A DNA stretch of 64,000 bases from Rickettsia sp. Oklahoma-10 (lineage in GTDB: Bacteria; Pseudomonadota; Alphaproteobacteria; Rickettsiales; Rickettsiaceae): positions 451,501 to 515,500 of the forward strand of contig NZ_CP157197.1 in the NCBI RefSeq assembly GCF_039954865.1, written 5' to 3'. A program made the translations under genes and the position numbers. A model generated the notes under the pieces. That model ran no database searches. It was not told where the DNA came from and saw only the letters and a program-made list of their open reading frames with translations. Below are positions 9,132 through 19,326 of this stretch, in pieces. Positions within the stretch are counted from its first letter, which is position 1. Every line of letters starts with the position of its first letter.

Positions 9132-11762
9132 ATGAAAATTCTTAAGAGTTTAGTTTTGTTAGTTTTATTTATGACCGTACCAGCTAAAGCTGTTGATGCT
9201 TTTTCATGGATGTCAACCAGTTTTAGTGGGTTAAAAAGCTTATTTGGTTGTTTAGAAGTGCCTGAATTTACAAGTTTTCAAGAGGGTAATATAGGAATTA
9301 GTTTATCTACAGCTGGAACTTGGCAGTCAACAGGTAATGCTGTTAAGAAAGGTAAATTGTTAAAAATAAATTGGTCGACTCCAGGTGTTACTCATGAACC
9401 TAGAAGATATCTAGTATTATATAGAATTGATCCAAGGTTTAGTAGGCCGCAAGTTTTTATTAAAACTTATAATTATAATAAATTAAAATTTGAGGCTTTA
9501 GGATTTCCTCGTTTTGTTACAGAAAATAACGGTGCTATACCACCTGATAAAGACCTTGATGCACTTTCATTTACTAAAATGTCTGATTATATTAAGTATT
9601 TTTACTATTCTAACGGAAAAATTCAAGTTAATGCCGGTGATGTAGTAAATATTAGTTTAGTTGGTAAAGATAGTTTTTTTGGCTCTAATACTGTAGATAA
9701 TATTTTAACACAGGAGCTTGATAGTTCGGTATTTGCTGCTTCTGCACTTTATACTCAAAGTAACCTTGGCGACTTTGATAATAGAATAATTTACTCATCT
9801 GCAGAGCAGGTATGTAATATAATAGATCCTGCAAGGACAAGCGTATGTAGCGGTACAGGTACTGCTACAAAATATAAAAATACCGATAATGGAATAATAG
9901 TTGGTAAGCCTATGATGGTGGAAGCAGTACAGAATTTTATGAGCTTAATTAATTCTTGTCCTCCTAATTCTTTTTTAGATGTTAGCCCTGCTTGCTATTA
10001 CGATCAAGGTAGAGGGATGTTAATTCTAGTAGGCAAGAATGTTATTAAGAGACAAGATCAGCGTTTTGTAAATTCAGGCAGTACTCGCAGTAGTTTTATA
10101 TATTATCACGCAACTCAAGGCGGTATGATGGATTTTACTACTGACTGGTTGCCTTACGGAATGTTTAGTAAAATAGTTTCAATGTTGGGTTGGAATCGAA
10201 TTTATTCTGGTAATTATAATAGGTTTATAAATGATATAAATAAGAATGATTGGTCAGCTAATTTTTTATATTTCGGTCGTTATGTGATGCTTGTTGAAAT
10301 AGGTAATGGGGAAAAGTCAATTAGTTCAAGTAATCAACAAAGTATAAAGTTAGAATATTTAATAACACCGGACTGTGTGTTACCTGATTCATCTGTTCGT
10401 GGTACTCCGGTAGAGTATAATTTTGCAATTGATGCACCGCAAGATGGATATTTATGGTTAAGGGTGGTAAATCCTAATAGTAATATACAAGGGGTAGTTA
10501 GTGTAAATTATGCTAATTATACCGGTACAACTTGGTTTTCTGATATAGTATATAACGGTGCTATTAAACCTATTACAGATCAGTTTAGAACTTTTAGTCA
10601 AAACTTTTATATTAAGTTAGTAAAAAATTCTGCAGTGCAGAATATAGCTAAAGCTTCATTAACCCTTTATATTACTATATTTGGACTAATGTTTGTTGCA
10701 GGAGCATTAAAATTAACTGCCGTAGAAGTAATAACACGTCTGTGCAAGATAGCTATAGTAGCTCTTTTAATTAGAGAAGACAGTTGGGATTTCTTTAATA
10801 CATATTTTTTTAGTGTATTTACTAATGGTATTGATTTCTTTGTAACCAATGTGGTAGGTGCTACAAGCTCTAGATCTAATATTTTTGGTTTTATTGACCC
10901 TATATTTGATAAATATACTAACGGTAGGATTTGGGGACTGCTATTTATTGAATTATTGCAAATACATAATGGTTTAGCGTTTATTGCTATTATAACCATT
11001 TATTCTCTTATCACTTATTTTAGAGCTATTTTAGAAGTTATAATAGGCTATATTATTGCATTCATAGGGGTAACTGTTATAATTTCATTAGCACCATTTT
11101 TCATAATATTAATGTTATTTGAAAAAACTAAGAGTTTATTTGATAACTGGATATCGATATTGCTTAGCTATGTAGTGCAACCGACAATATTATTAATTTT
11201 CTTTTTATTTATAGATCAGGTTTTATCTGAACAGCTTTTAAAAGTAGTAGTTAGAGCCTGTTGGGATACTCTTATACCGATAAAGATAGGGTTTGATTTA
11301 ACACATCTTAATATTCCAGTCAATTTCTCTTTTACATTGCCGTTCTTACCTGGAATACCTTTTTTTGTACCAGATGTTCCGGAAATTAGTAGTTCAAATA
11401 TTTTAACGAACAATGCTAATACTTTTTTAGTATTATTTACTACAGCTTTATTATTTTATTCATATTGCCTGATGTCATATGGTTTAGTAACTTTTGTAAA
11501 TGTAGTAGTTGGAATGCTTACAAATGTTACACCGGCACGAATATCGGGAAATTATCAAGAACGTTCTGATCCTGTGGGAGACATTATGCATGATATAGGT
11601 TCGGTAACAAAACCGATTAAAAAGGCTGCAATGGTTCCATCTAGAGTTATCAAAGACAAGATCATTGATCAAAATTATAAAGCTAGAAAACCAGACGGAG
11701 GTAGTGAATATACAAATAAATTCATTGCTGAGCGTAATGATGGCCAGAAAGAGAAAGAATAG
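9132..11762 (+). CDS. virB6: VirB6/TrbL-family channel protein, fourth of five (876 aa)
   Basis: I take the ATG at 9132 as the start; a TTG one codon upstream is also in frame. The N terminus is a clear signal peptide (MKILKSLVLLVLF, likely cleaved after AKA near residue 22). About 470 extracytoplasmic residues follow, then a VirB6 core beginning LTLYITIFGLMFVAG. The shared motif APFFIILMLF...FDNWI...QP is near residue 653. The tail of about 70 residues is hydrophilic and charged. It is separated from the third copy by 56 bases. It has fewer cysteines than the third copy. Confidence 0.88.
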   Translation: MKILKSLVLLVLFMTVPAKAVDAFSWMSTSFSGLKSLFGCLEVPEFTSFQEGNIGISLSTAGTWQSTGNAVKKGKLLKINWSTPGVTHEPRRYLVLYRIDPRFSRPQVFIKTYNYNKLKFEALGFPRFVTENNGAIPPDKDLDALSFTKMSDYIKYFYYSNGKIQVNAGDVVNISLVGKDSFFGSNTVDNILTQELDSSVFAASALYTQSNLGDFDNRIIYSSAEQVCNIIDPARTSVCSGTGTATKYKNTDNGIIVGKPMMVEAVQNFMSLINSCPPNSFLDVSPACYYDQGRGMLILVGKNVIKRQDQRFVNSGSTRSSFIYYHATQGGMMDFTTDWLPYGMFSKIVSMLGWNRIYSGNYNRFINDINKNDWSANFLYFGRYVMLVEIGNGEKSISSSNQQSIKLEYLITPDCVLPDSSVRGTPVEYNFAIDAPQDGYLWLRVVNPNSNIQGVVSVNYANYTGTTWFSDIVYNGAIKPITDQFRTFSQNFYIKLVKNSAVQNIAKASLTLYITIFGLMFVAGALKLTAVEVITRLCKIAIVALLIREDSWDFFNTYFFSVFTNGIDFFVTNVVGATSSRSNIFGFIDPIFDKYTNGRIWGLLFIELLQIHNGLAFIAIITIYSLITYFRAILEVIIGYIIAFIGVTVIISLAPFFIILMLFEKTKSLFDNWISILLSYVVQPTILLIFFLFIDQVLSEQLLKVVVRACWDTLIPIKIGFDLTHLNIPVNFSFTLPFLPGIPFFVPDVPEISSSNILTNNANTFLVLFTTALLFYSYCLMSYGLVTFVNVVVGMLTNVTPARISGNYQERSDPVGDIMHDIGSVTKPIKKAAMVPSRVIKDKIIDQNYKARKPDGGSEYTNKFIAERNDGQKEKE

Positions 11763-11777
11763 ATTAAATAAATTAAT

Positions 11778-11869
11778 TTGTTATATCGTGATTTGATTGC
11801 GGTATATATCTATAAAAATTAAAAATAACTGTTTTTAAAGATGTTGTGATCCAAGTCACGGCATGACAA
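11778..11869. repeat. Degenerate Rickettsia palindromic element between the fourth and fifth virB6 genes
   Basis: The left arm TTGTTATATCGTGATTTGAT and the right arm ending GTCACGGCATGACAA are imperfect reverse complements. They carry the same 'tgtcat..cgtg.cttgat' theme as the RPE at 1146-1236. It fills the 118-base gap between two virB6 genes. Assignment to a numbered class is not possible by eye. Confidence 0.6.
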
Positions 11870-11880
11870 AATAACTTGAA

Positions 11881-14800
11881 ATGAACATAAATATTTTTAG
11901 TACATTATTAATATTACTATTATTGCTTTCCGGTTGTACCGGCGATACTTGCATTGATCCTGATGATTTTGGTTTTATCAAATTTAATGTCTCTTCTAGA
12001 TATAATCTGGAAGAAATTACTTCAAAACAGGAAGGAGATCAGGTAGCACCATGGCGTGATAGTACTTATAAAGTAAACGGTTATCCTTTAACCATTATGG
12101 TAAGACCGTGGAGTTATATACTTGGTGATAAAAATACTCCAGGTCAGTTGTCTGCATGGTGTCCATGGTATGGTCAAAAAAATAATACAACTACTTTATC
12201 TGCTTTTTGCGTTAAGCTACAACCGTGTCTTTTTATAGATAATGACATGTGTAGACCTAGTCCTACAAATCAAAATGATGCAGCTATTTATAATGCTCCA
12301 TGTATAATGACAAACGGTGTAGGGCTTTATTTTCTTATTGCCGCTAAAAATACTGATCCTAATATTTCGCCGGATTCACAGCGTAAACCGCAAGGTATAA
12401 CTCAGCATTTAGGAGAACCACCTCCAAATAACGATTATGCATTTTATAGTGTTAGTAGTACAGGACAATTCTTGAAAGCTGGCGGTATAAATTATCAATA
12501 TACAGGTGAGGATAAGTCAAAATATGCTCAATCTTCTCTTTATTTTAAGATTATAGATAAATTTTATAATGATAATAGCGGGCAATATAGATTAGTGATA
12601 AAGTCTGGCGTTAGTGATACTAGGCCTGACCCATTACAATTTTTAACGAATTTAATAAAAAAAGTATTATTTGGTACTAGTGATCAAGATCATGGCATTG
12701 TAAGAAAAGTTTATAAACAAATAATTGAGACTCCTGGTTATAGAATAAGTGTTTCGGCTATTTTAACTCTATATATAATGTTTACGGGTTTTTCCTTTTT
12801 AATAGGTAATATAAACCTTACTCATGTCGAACTTATAATTAGAATATTAAAAGTTAGTATAGTCTCAATATTACTAAGTACTAATAAAGCTTGGACATTT
12901 TTTCATGATTATTTATTTGTATTTTTTATTGATGGAGTGCAACAAATACTGCAAATAATTAATGAGGCTTCTGCTAACGGGCCAGGTTCTCAAAGCTTGC
13001 TTGGGTTACTTATTGCTCCTCAAACTTTATCTAAATTATTTTCTTTACTGTTTGTTGATTGGCTTGGCTTTATATATATCATTTTATATTTGATAGCTCT
13101 GTATTTTCTTTTCTTTCTTATATTTAAAGCTACTATTATCTATCTAACTGCTCTTATAACTATTGGTATGATTATAACTATGGGACCGATATTTATTTGC
13201 TTCATGTTGTTTAATATTACTCGTTCGTTATTTGAGAATTGGTTAAGGCAATTAATATCATATGCAATACAACCTTTAATCTTATTTACCGGTATCGCTT
13301 TTATTTCAATGATCATCAGAACCGAAATATATTCAACACTTGGTTTTGCAGTATGTAAACATGATTTTCCTAATTTAGGTCCGATAAATGAAATATTTGG
13401 TAGTTTCCTTGAGGATATAGATCCAAGTCTTGGTAATTCGATATTTTATTGGTGGTTTCCCGTACCAATGAAAGGTGGTATACATAATTTCCACAAAGCA
13501 AAGATATTAGTTCCTAAAGATCATATAAAAGATGACGGTACTACTAACGATAAGCATTGTGCTGCGTATGAGTGTATAGATGAACGCTATATTGAGTTAC
13601 CGTTTTTAGATTTAGTTAAAGATGCAAAAAGAATTAATAATTTTATAAATGGGAAATTTATCCAACTTGATGGAATATTACTGATTTTTGTATCTATTTA
13701 TTTATTAAGTAAATTTAACGATACTGCTATATCAACAGCAGAATTTATTGCTAGTACTTCAGGTAATTTAACAGACATACAAAAAGTTAATCAGCAATCT
13801 GTATCATCTGCAGCGAAGCAAATTAATAGACCGCTAAATTATGTCGCTAAGACAATAAGTACACCTGTAACTACCCGTGTCAGTTCTAAGTTAGAGAAAA
13901 CTAGTATGTTCTTTGCCACGAAATTTGAAAATATGATGATGGGAAGACTTGAAAATCAAGCTCTTGGTTCTTCTGCTAACAAAGCAGTACAAAATGAAGT
14001 TAAGAGAAAATACGGTATAGATTATAAAGATGTAAAAATGAATGCTATTACGGATTATGAAAACAGTATTGCAGAATTATTAAAGCATTTACCTAAGGGG
14101 AATGAATTGAAAGCAAAAGAGCTATCACAAATGAAATTTACTCAGCTTCGAGATAAAATTGCTGAAAATAATTATGGAGTGAAAGATTACACTGCTTTAA
14201 GTAAAGAACAAAAAACAGAGCTTGATAAGTTATTAAAAGATTCTAACTTGCGTGAACTCGCTAGTGATGCAAACTTTACTAGAGATTATCAAAAAGCTTA
14301 TAGAGATGCTCATCAAGATATGTCAGGGCGAGGAGTAGGTTTATTTGGTAAGAATATAGGAGTACTGAGAAGTTGGCAAGAGATAGAACATCGGGTTGAA
14401 TCTAAGAGAGTGTTAAAAGAACAAAAACGTGTGGGTATAGGCGAAAAAATATATGCTGGTTATACAGGAATAAAAAGAGGGGCTTTAACTGCAATAGTTG
14501 GTAAAGATTTACGTGATGCTTATGAGGGTAATATAACTAGTGCCGAATGGCATGATTTTGAATATAATGATCCAAGACTTAGAACTTATAGTGAAAAATT
14601 AAAAGATGAAGAAAAAGCACGAGAATTTAAAGAGCTGCAAATGCATATTAATAAGGAAACGTTAGCTGCCCAAGCAGATGTGTTATCACCGGAATATCTA
14701 ACAAGACTAGAGAAAACAGGTAGACAGAGTGATGTGGAATACTATCAAGCATTAGCTCAAAGAGAGCTCATTCATGAGGTACGTAGTAGGTTATCTGAAG

Positions 14801-15333
14801 GAGATGATCCAGTAATAATGGGTGACAGATTTATGCGTGAGAAAGCTACTGATTCTCAGATGCGGGATATGATAGATAACGCTCATAGAAAATGTGCACA
14901 ATTTATAGATGAAGATCGATATACGCGTCGTCAAGAGTATTATGATATTATGCGTGAGAAAGCTCAGGAAAATTTAGAACAAACTTATAAGGAGCTTAAA
15001 GATCATTTCAAAAGAGATGATATAAAGCTCAAAGAAATGCCGGTATTAATAGCACAAAAGGTTAAAGATACTGAAGGGGGAGCTGAAATAGACAAAAAGA
15101 TTAGAGAAGAGATTAATAGTTTTAATGCTAATGTTAAAAATTATGAATATAGTGCTGAAGTACTAAATAAAATAGAGGAAAGAAAGCAAATTATTACCGA
15201 TGAAGTAAATGCTCAGATCAATCAGATTAATAAATATAGGGAAAATGCAAAAATGCAAACATATGTAAAACCTATAGTAAATGAAGGCAGAAAACTAAGA
15301 AAATTAGAAGATCATTTGAGAAATATGAAATAG
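11881..15333 (+). CDS. virB6: VirB6/TrbL-family channel protein with lipobox, fifth of five (1150 aa)
   Basis: The N terminus is a lipoprotein-type signal: a leucine-rich hydrophobic stretch ending in the lipobox LSGC, with Cys at about residue 19. An extracytoplasmic region follows, then the VirB6 core starting near LTLYIMFTGFSFLIGN. The shared motif GPIFICFMLF...FENWL...QP is near residue 435. Beyond the last membrane segment (about residue 610) lies a highly charged tail of roughly 530 residues, predicted largely helical/coiled coil and probably cytoplasmic. This is the longest tail of the five. It is the last gene of the cluster; downstream sequence is decayed. Confidence 0.88.
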   Translation: MNINIFSTLLILLLLLSGCTGDTCIDPDDFGFIKFNVSSRYNLEEITSKQEGDQVAPWRDSTYKVNGYPLTIMVRPWSYILGDKNTPGQLSAWCPWYGQKNNTTTLSAFCVKLQPCLFIDNDMCRPSPTNQNDAAIYNAPCIMTNGVGLYFLIAAKNTDPNISPDSQRKPQGITQHLGEPPPNNDYAFYSVSSTGQFLKAGGINYQYTGEDKSKYAQSSLYFKIIDKFYNDNSGQYRLVIKSGVSDTRPDPLQFLTNLIKKVLFGTSDQDHGIVRKVYKQIIETPGYRISVSAILTLYIMFTGFSFLIGNINLTHVELIIRILKVSIVSILLSTNKAWTFFHDYLFVFFIDGVQQILQIINEASANGPGSQSLLGLLIAPQTLSKLFSLLFVDWLGFIYIILYLIALYFLFFLIFKATIIYLTALITIGMIITMGPIFICFMLFNITRSLFENWLRQLISYAIQPLILFTGIAFISMIIRTEIYSTLGFAVCKHDFPNLGPINEIFGSFLEDIDPSLGNSIFYWWFPVPMKGGIHNFHKAKILVPKDHIKDDGTTNDKHCAAYECIDERYIELPFLDLVKDAKRINNFINGKFIQLDGILLIFVSIYLLSKFNDTAISTAEFIASTSGNLTDIQKVNQQSVSSAAKQINRPLNYVAKTISTPVTTRVSSKLEKTSMFFATKFENMMMGRLENQALGSSANKAVQNEVKRKYGIDYKDVKMNAITDYENSIAELLKHLPKGNELKAKELSQMKFTQLRDKIAENNYGVKDYTALSKEQKTELDKLLKDSNLRELASDANFTRDYQKAYRDAHQDMSGRGVGLFGKNIGVLRSWQEIEHRVESKRVLKEQKRVGIGEKIYAGYTGIKRGALTAIVGKDLRDAYEGNITSAEWHDFEYNDPRLRTYSEKLKDEEKAREFKELQMHINKETLAAQADVLSPEYLTRLEKTGRQSDVEYYQALAQRELIHEVRSRLSEGDDPVIMGDRFMREKATDSQMRDMIDNAHRKCAQFIDEDRYTRRQEYYDIMREKAQENLEQTYKELKDHFKRDDIKLKEMPVLIAQKVKDTEGGAEIDKKIREEINSFNANVKNYEYSAEVLNKIEERKQIITDEVNAQINQINKYRENAKMQTYVKPIVNEGRKLRKLEDHLRNMK

Positions 15334-15385
15334 TAAAATATAGAATTTTTGTTTGTGTAATTATATATACTATCCATGTATTATT

Positions 15386-15606
15386 ATGAATAAAGCAAAG
15401 ATATTTATTAGTGGTCAAAGTTGAACAGTAAGATTACCTAAGGAATTTTATTTTCAGCTAAAGATAAGCATCATTCCTTTAGGAAAAGTAATAGTATTGC
15501 AGCCAATATTTAAAAACATGGGAGGAAGTCTTTGATGAAATAAACCTATAGGTGTTTTCCTTCTGAAGGAAGTAGGGATTTACTACTAAAATTGGGAGTT
15601 GTTTAA
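15386..15606 (+). pseudogene. vapB: Decayed VapB-type antitoxin
   Basis: The frame begins MNKAKIFISGQS and then hits TGA where family members read Q. It resumes as TVRLPKEF, the SpoVT/AbrB (swapped-hairpin) DNA-binding signature of VapB antitoxins. A frame change follows; fragments IIPLGKVIVLQPIF and, in another frame, WEEVFDEI are readable. The stop TAA (15604-15606) directly abuts the vapC start, as in intact vapBC pairs. VapB would bind DNA and neutralise VapC; here it cannot be made. Family assignment rests on these fragments. Confidence 0.75.
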
Positions 15607-15990
15607 ATGATTTACATGTTAAATATAAACATTTGTATTTCAGGAATTCATAAAGAACCTATACCTTGCTTACCAAATGGTTAAAATAGTTGAAAAAATA
15701 ACTCTGTAGTTATTTCTTCTATAGTATGAAACAAAGTTTCAGTATGGAGTGTCTTATGCGAATAATCAAAAAACAAAATTAACTTAGATGCTTTTTAAAA
15801 TAAAGTTGCAGTAATAAGTTTCTCTGCAAAATGTGTATTTTATTATGACGAATTGAGAAGTATGTTAGAGAAGAAAGGGACTATAATAATAAGGAGTCAT
15901 AATTTAATTTTAGACAATTGGGATAAATAAAAATAGTAGACGAAGTTTAATCTGGAAAAAGAGCAATGAGTATCTAATGTGAGGAGCAGA
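15607..15990 (+). pseudogene. vapC: Decayed VapC-type PIN-domain toxin
   Basis: The frame starts MIYMLNINICI, close to the family start MIYMLDTNICI, in which the first catalytic Asp (D in LDTN) is here Asn. Later fragments YYDELRSMLEKKGTII and SHNLIL match the middle of PIN toxins, again broken by stops and frame changes; LDNWDK resembles the C-terminal end. VapC proteins are ribonucleases that cut tRNA or rRNA. The gene lies directly behind the decayed vapB. The 3' end is approximate. Confidence 0.7.
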
Positions 15991-16180
15991 GCGTATATTA
16001 AATGTTTGTTTAGCAGTCTATAAATACGACGTAGAGCCAATTTTCAAGTTCAACGAGTATGTACACTGTTGCGGTAATGCTGCTTATAATTTTCTATTAA
16101 AAATCATCTTTAATTTTCCCTTTAATTACTTAATAATATATTATCTAATTAAGTTTAGTAATTAATTTATTAAGGGGTTT
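15991..16180. other. Non-coding decayed interval between vapC and pta remnants
   Basis: I see no readable frame or family match here, only AT-rich sequence with stops in all frames. It probably derives from eroded spacer or the vapC 3' end. Confidence 0.4.
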
Positions 16181-17156
16181 ATGGAGAAGCAACATATAAT
16201 AACAAGACTTTTTTAGATGCGATTCTAGCTAAGAAATTAGGCACTAATTACACTCCTCCAGAAGCAATCAACAATCCTAACTTTGACTAAGCAGCAAAGC
16301 ATTTAATCTGATCGATAAAGAGTTATTACTCGGTGGCAGTTAGAGAGCAGCAAAATTTAATGTAATAAGAACAATTTTAATTAGGCTTTAACATAAAATA
16401 GAAGCAGTAGCAAAAGTTAATAATGTTGATCTTGAGGATTATCAAGTAATGAACATTGGGGTCTATAGCCCCACGGAGCAGTAAAAAAGTCGTAGAGCTT
16501 GCACAAGAAAAGAGAAGTAGCAGTTCTTATGAAAGGATTATTGTATAATGATGAGCTTATGTCTGCAGTAGTGCATAAAGACAATAGTCTTCATACCGAA
16601 CACTGTATAAGTCATGCTTTCCTAATGGTGGCAGTTGCTATTGTTCCACATCGCTTATTATTACCGATGCTGTTATTAAATATCTGCCTTACTCTAGAAG
16701 ATAAATTTGATATAGTGCAGAATGCTATTGATTTATGATTAAAGAAGACAAATTAAGTTAGAGTGACGGTATTAATCATCAGTTGAAACAGTAACTTCTA
16801 CAATCCTTGATGCTGACATTTTATCAAAAATTGTCAATCGCAGACAGATTACGAATGCTATAGTTATGGAACGCTTTGCGTTTGATAATGCTATATGTTG
16901 TTGCTGTAGAAACAAATGGTATTAGCTCCTCAGTTTCAGGAAATGTTGATATATTAGTAAATCAGCTAATATACTTGAAACCAAGCTAAAGTATTTGGGT
17001 TAAGCGGTTATAGCAGGTATTGTTGTAGTGTGCCGATTATTCTAATAAGCAGAGCCATACTATAGATATGCATGTTATTGCCTGTGTACTTTCTTTGTTT
17101 GTTTATAATCATACCAAGGTAAAGTTACAGCATATCCAAGCCAAGCAGGTACATAA
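16181..17156 (+). pseudogene. pta: Decayed phosphate acetyltransferase
   Basis: Phosphate acetyltransferase converts acetyl-CoA and phosphate to acetyl phosphate. Scattered frames keep the Pta/Ptb family: IEAVAKVNNVDLEDYQVMN near 16402, then VAVLMKGLLYNDELMSAVVH (from 16517; intact family VALMKGSLHTDELM), ISHAFLM, and LEDKFDIVQNAIDL. Further on are SGNVDILVN near 16937 and a C-terminal fragment SLFVYNHTKVKLQH near 17095. Multiple stops and frame shifts break the roughly 970-base region, about the right length for a 310-residue Pta. The proposed start at 16181 is a guess. The ackA remnant follows immediately, the usual pta-ackA order. Confidence 0.82.
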
Positions 17157-17157
17157 T

Positions 17158-18040
17158 ATGAAAGATATTATTTTAATAGCTAATGCCGGTTCATCTAGTT
17201 TTAAAAATTTCTATTTTTGCAACTCAGAATAAAAATTAGGAAGATTTAAGCTTTAAAAGCCCCTTGCATTAACCCTATAATTTGCAGGTACTGGATTTAT
17301 TTTTTCAGAAATATAAAGAAGTCTCGCATATAACCTGTTTTGATACATCGTTTCATTCTACCAATTCGCCTATTACAAAAGCTTTTAGTTTATCACAAAA
17401 ATATTATGATAAAGGGATACTTTGTTATGGGTTTCATGGGTTATATGTTATTAGCCATTTTAAAGAAAGGAAGATTTACATGCTAGGACTAATTCACTTA
17501 GGAAGTAGTAGTCTATGTGCTATTAAAAATGGTCTCGGTTTAACAAAAATTCCATGGACTTTAGTGTAATTGACAGTGTTATGATGGGTACAAGAATAGG
17601 TAACCTTGATCTTGGAATAGTGCTGTATCTTGTTGATCATGAGAAAGTGAACGCGCAAGAAGTAACCGAGTTATTATATAAGTAATCAGTGTTAATAGGT
17701 ATGTATGTTCAGTGAAAGCTCTGGGATACGTACTTTACTTGTAAGCAATGTCCTTGACGCCTAAATTCGCTATAGATTTATTTGTATATCATATCCAACT
17801 TGAAATAGTTAAGCTAACTGCTGTATTTGAGCAGCTTGATTATACTTAATGTTTACTGTTGGTGAGAATTCTACTATAATACATGGATGATTAATGAAAA
17901 ACTTGCATGGTTAGGCATTAAAATAAGTGATGCAAAAAACCAAAAAATGAGTTATAATAAGTATCGAAGATAGCAGCGTTAAGGTCTTCAATGTGTCGAC
18001 AAACGAAAAGCTATTATATGCAGCTATAAATATATTTTAA
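17158..18040 (+). pseudogene. ackA: Decayed acetate kinase
   Basis: Acetate kinase interconverts acetyl phosphate and acetate with ATP. The start reads MKDIILIANAGSSSFK, carrying the NAGSSS phosphate-binding signature, then collapses. The stretch 17282-17569 is open and reads KYKEVSHITCFDTSFHST, KAFSLSQKYYDKGI, CYGFHGL and SSSLCAIKNG, all clear acetate kinase pieces (including the FDTAFH-like and GFHG motifs). Near 17890 NEKLAWLGIKISDAKNQK and EDSSVKVF mark the C terminus, ending TAA at 18038-18040. Stops and frame shifts occur throughout, so no enzyme can be produced. Confidence 0.87.
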
Positions 18041-18494
18041 ACTTAAGTTTTGGAGGAAGTTATAGTAAGAAATTTGATCAACAATAAGCAGAAAAACAAA
18101 TAAAGGATATAAAAAATAATATGATAAATCCATATCGTGATGCAATAAGGTTGGGTTCTGAAGTGGATTTATAAAACAGCAAACTAAAAATCATCTAAAG
18201 ATTATAATAAAACATTAGAGATAAAAGCGGCAACAGTTGGAGTTAAGCTAGATAAAGTTTTTATGATACATTTGGATAAAATATAAAGACCGTCTTGAAG
18301 CAGATACGCAGAAAAGTAATTTAAACAATATCAAAGTGCTCAGGCTCGTAGAACGAATTAACAAAAAAGCTGAAGTGTTTAGGTGTAGTGTAACAGTTTC
18401 TGCTAGAAAGTAAAGAAAAGAAGGTTATAACAGAGCTACCTTTATATAAAATTATAATTTTATTGTGTTAATTGGTAGGTATTATTTTAAACAT
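18041..18494. other. Unassigned decayed sequence upstream of trmD
   Basis: Short readable fragments exist on the + strand (for example INPYRDAIRLGSEVDL and, later, [14 protein letters not shown]) but stops interrupt every frame. I do not recognise a family. It could be the ghost of another gene. The trmD promoter must lie in its AT-rich end (about 18440-18480). Confidence 0.4.
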
Positions 18495-19199
18495 ATGTCT
18501 ATACTTCATGCTATAATCTTAACCGTTTTTCCTGAAATGTTTCCTGGGACTTTAGGGTATTCTTTAGCAGGGCAAGCACTGCACAAAAATATTTGGTCAT
18601 ATGATGTTATTAATATTCGGGATTTTGGTTTAACTAAGCATAAAAATGTTGATGATGAAGCTTACGGTGGAGGTGACGGGCTTATCATGCGTCCTGATGT
18701 GCTGGGGCATAGCATAGATCATGCTTTATCGTTAAATCCTAATGCTGAAATTTATTATCCTTCACCTCGTGGTAGAGTCTTTAATCAAAGCTTTGCTAAA
18801 GAAATGATAAAAACCAAAAACCTCATATTCTTATGCGGACGTTATGAAGGGATTGACGAACGTATAATTGAAGAGTATAATATCATGGAAATTAGTGTGG
18901 GTGATTATATTTTATCCGGTGGAGAAATACCTACCCTTACCATTCTTGATTGCTTAATTAGGTTACTTCCTGGGGTGTTGATGAATCAAAATACCTTATC
19001 TTCCGAGTCTTTTGAAGAAGACGGAGAATTTAAGGGAGGGCTTGAATGTAGTCTATATACAAGACCTGAAATTTGGCGTGGAAGAAAAGTACCTGAGATA
19101 TTATTATCAGGTAATCATAAATTAATTAATGACTGGAAAAGAGAGCAGTCTCTTATGATTACTAAATTACGCCGTCCAGAGTTACTTAAAGATTTATAG
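18495..19199 (+). CDS. trmD: tRNA (guanine37-N1)-methyltransferase
   Basis: TrmD methylates G37 next to the anticodon of tRNAs reading CNN/CGG-type codons, using S-adenosylmethionine, and prevents +1 frameshifts. The ATG at 18495 gives 234 residues beginning [16 protein letters not shown], the usual start; an in-frame GTG at 18465 would add ten unconserved residues. Knot motifs are intact: [21 protein letters not shown] and [13 protein letters not shown], plus the C-terminal RRPELL. In most bacteria trmD sits in rpsP-rimM-trmD-rplS; here only the trmD-rplS half is kept, with a 234-base gap. Confidence 0.96.
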   Translation: MSILHAIILTVFPEMFPGTLGYSLAGQALHKNIWSYDVINIRDFGLTKHKNVDDEAYGGGDGLIMRPDVLGHSIDHALSLNPNAEIYYPSPRGRVFNQSFAKEMIKTKNLIFLCGRYEGIDERIIEEYNIMEISVGDYILSGGEIPTLTILDCLIRLLPGVLMNQNTLSSESFEEDGEFKGGLECSLYTRPEIWRGRKVPEILLSGNHKLINDWKREQSLMITKLRRPELLKDL

Positions 19200-19326
19200 A
19201 TCGCCAATGGCAAATTATATAAGTAATTTGCTATTGTAGTCTTCACCCAGGTTTCAATTAATATATTATTATATTGAGTAAAGAATTATTAGTGTTTACT
19301 AAAAAATAACGTATGTTATGAATTTA

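Noticed and set aside
16499-16738. 79-codon frame taken alone as a small gene
   Set aside because: Its sequence is an internal piece of phosphate acetyltransferase; it is part of the pta pseudogene.
17282-17569. 95-codon frame taken alone as a small gene
   Set aside because: Its sequence is an internal piece of acetate kinase; it belongs to the ackA pseudogene.
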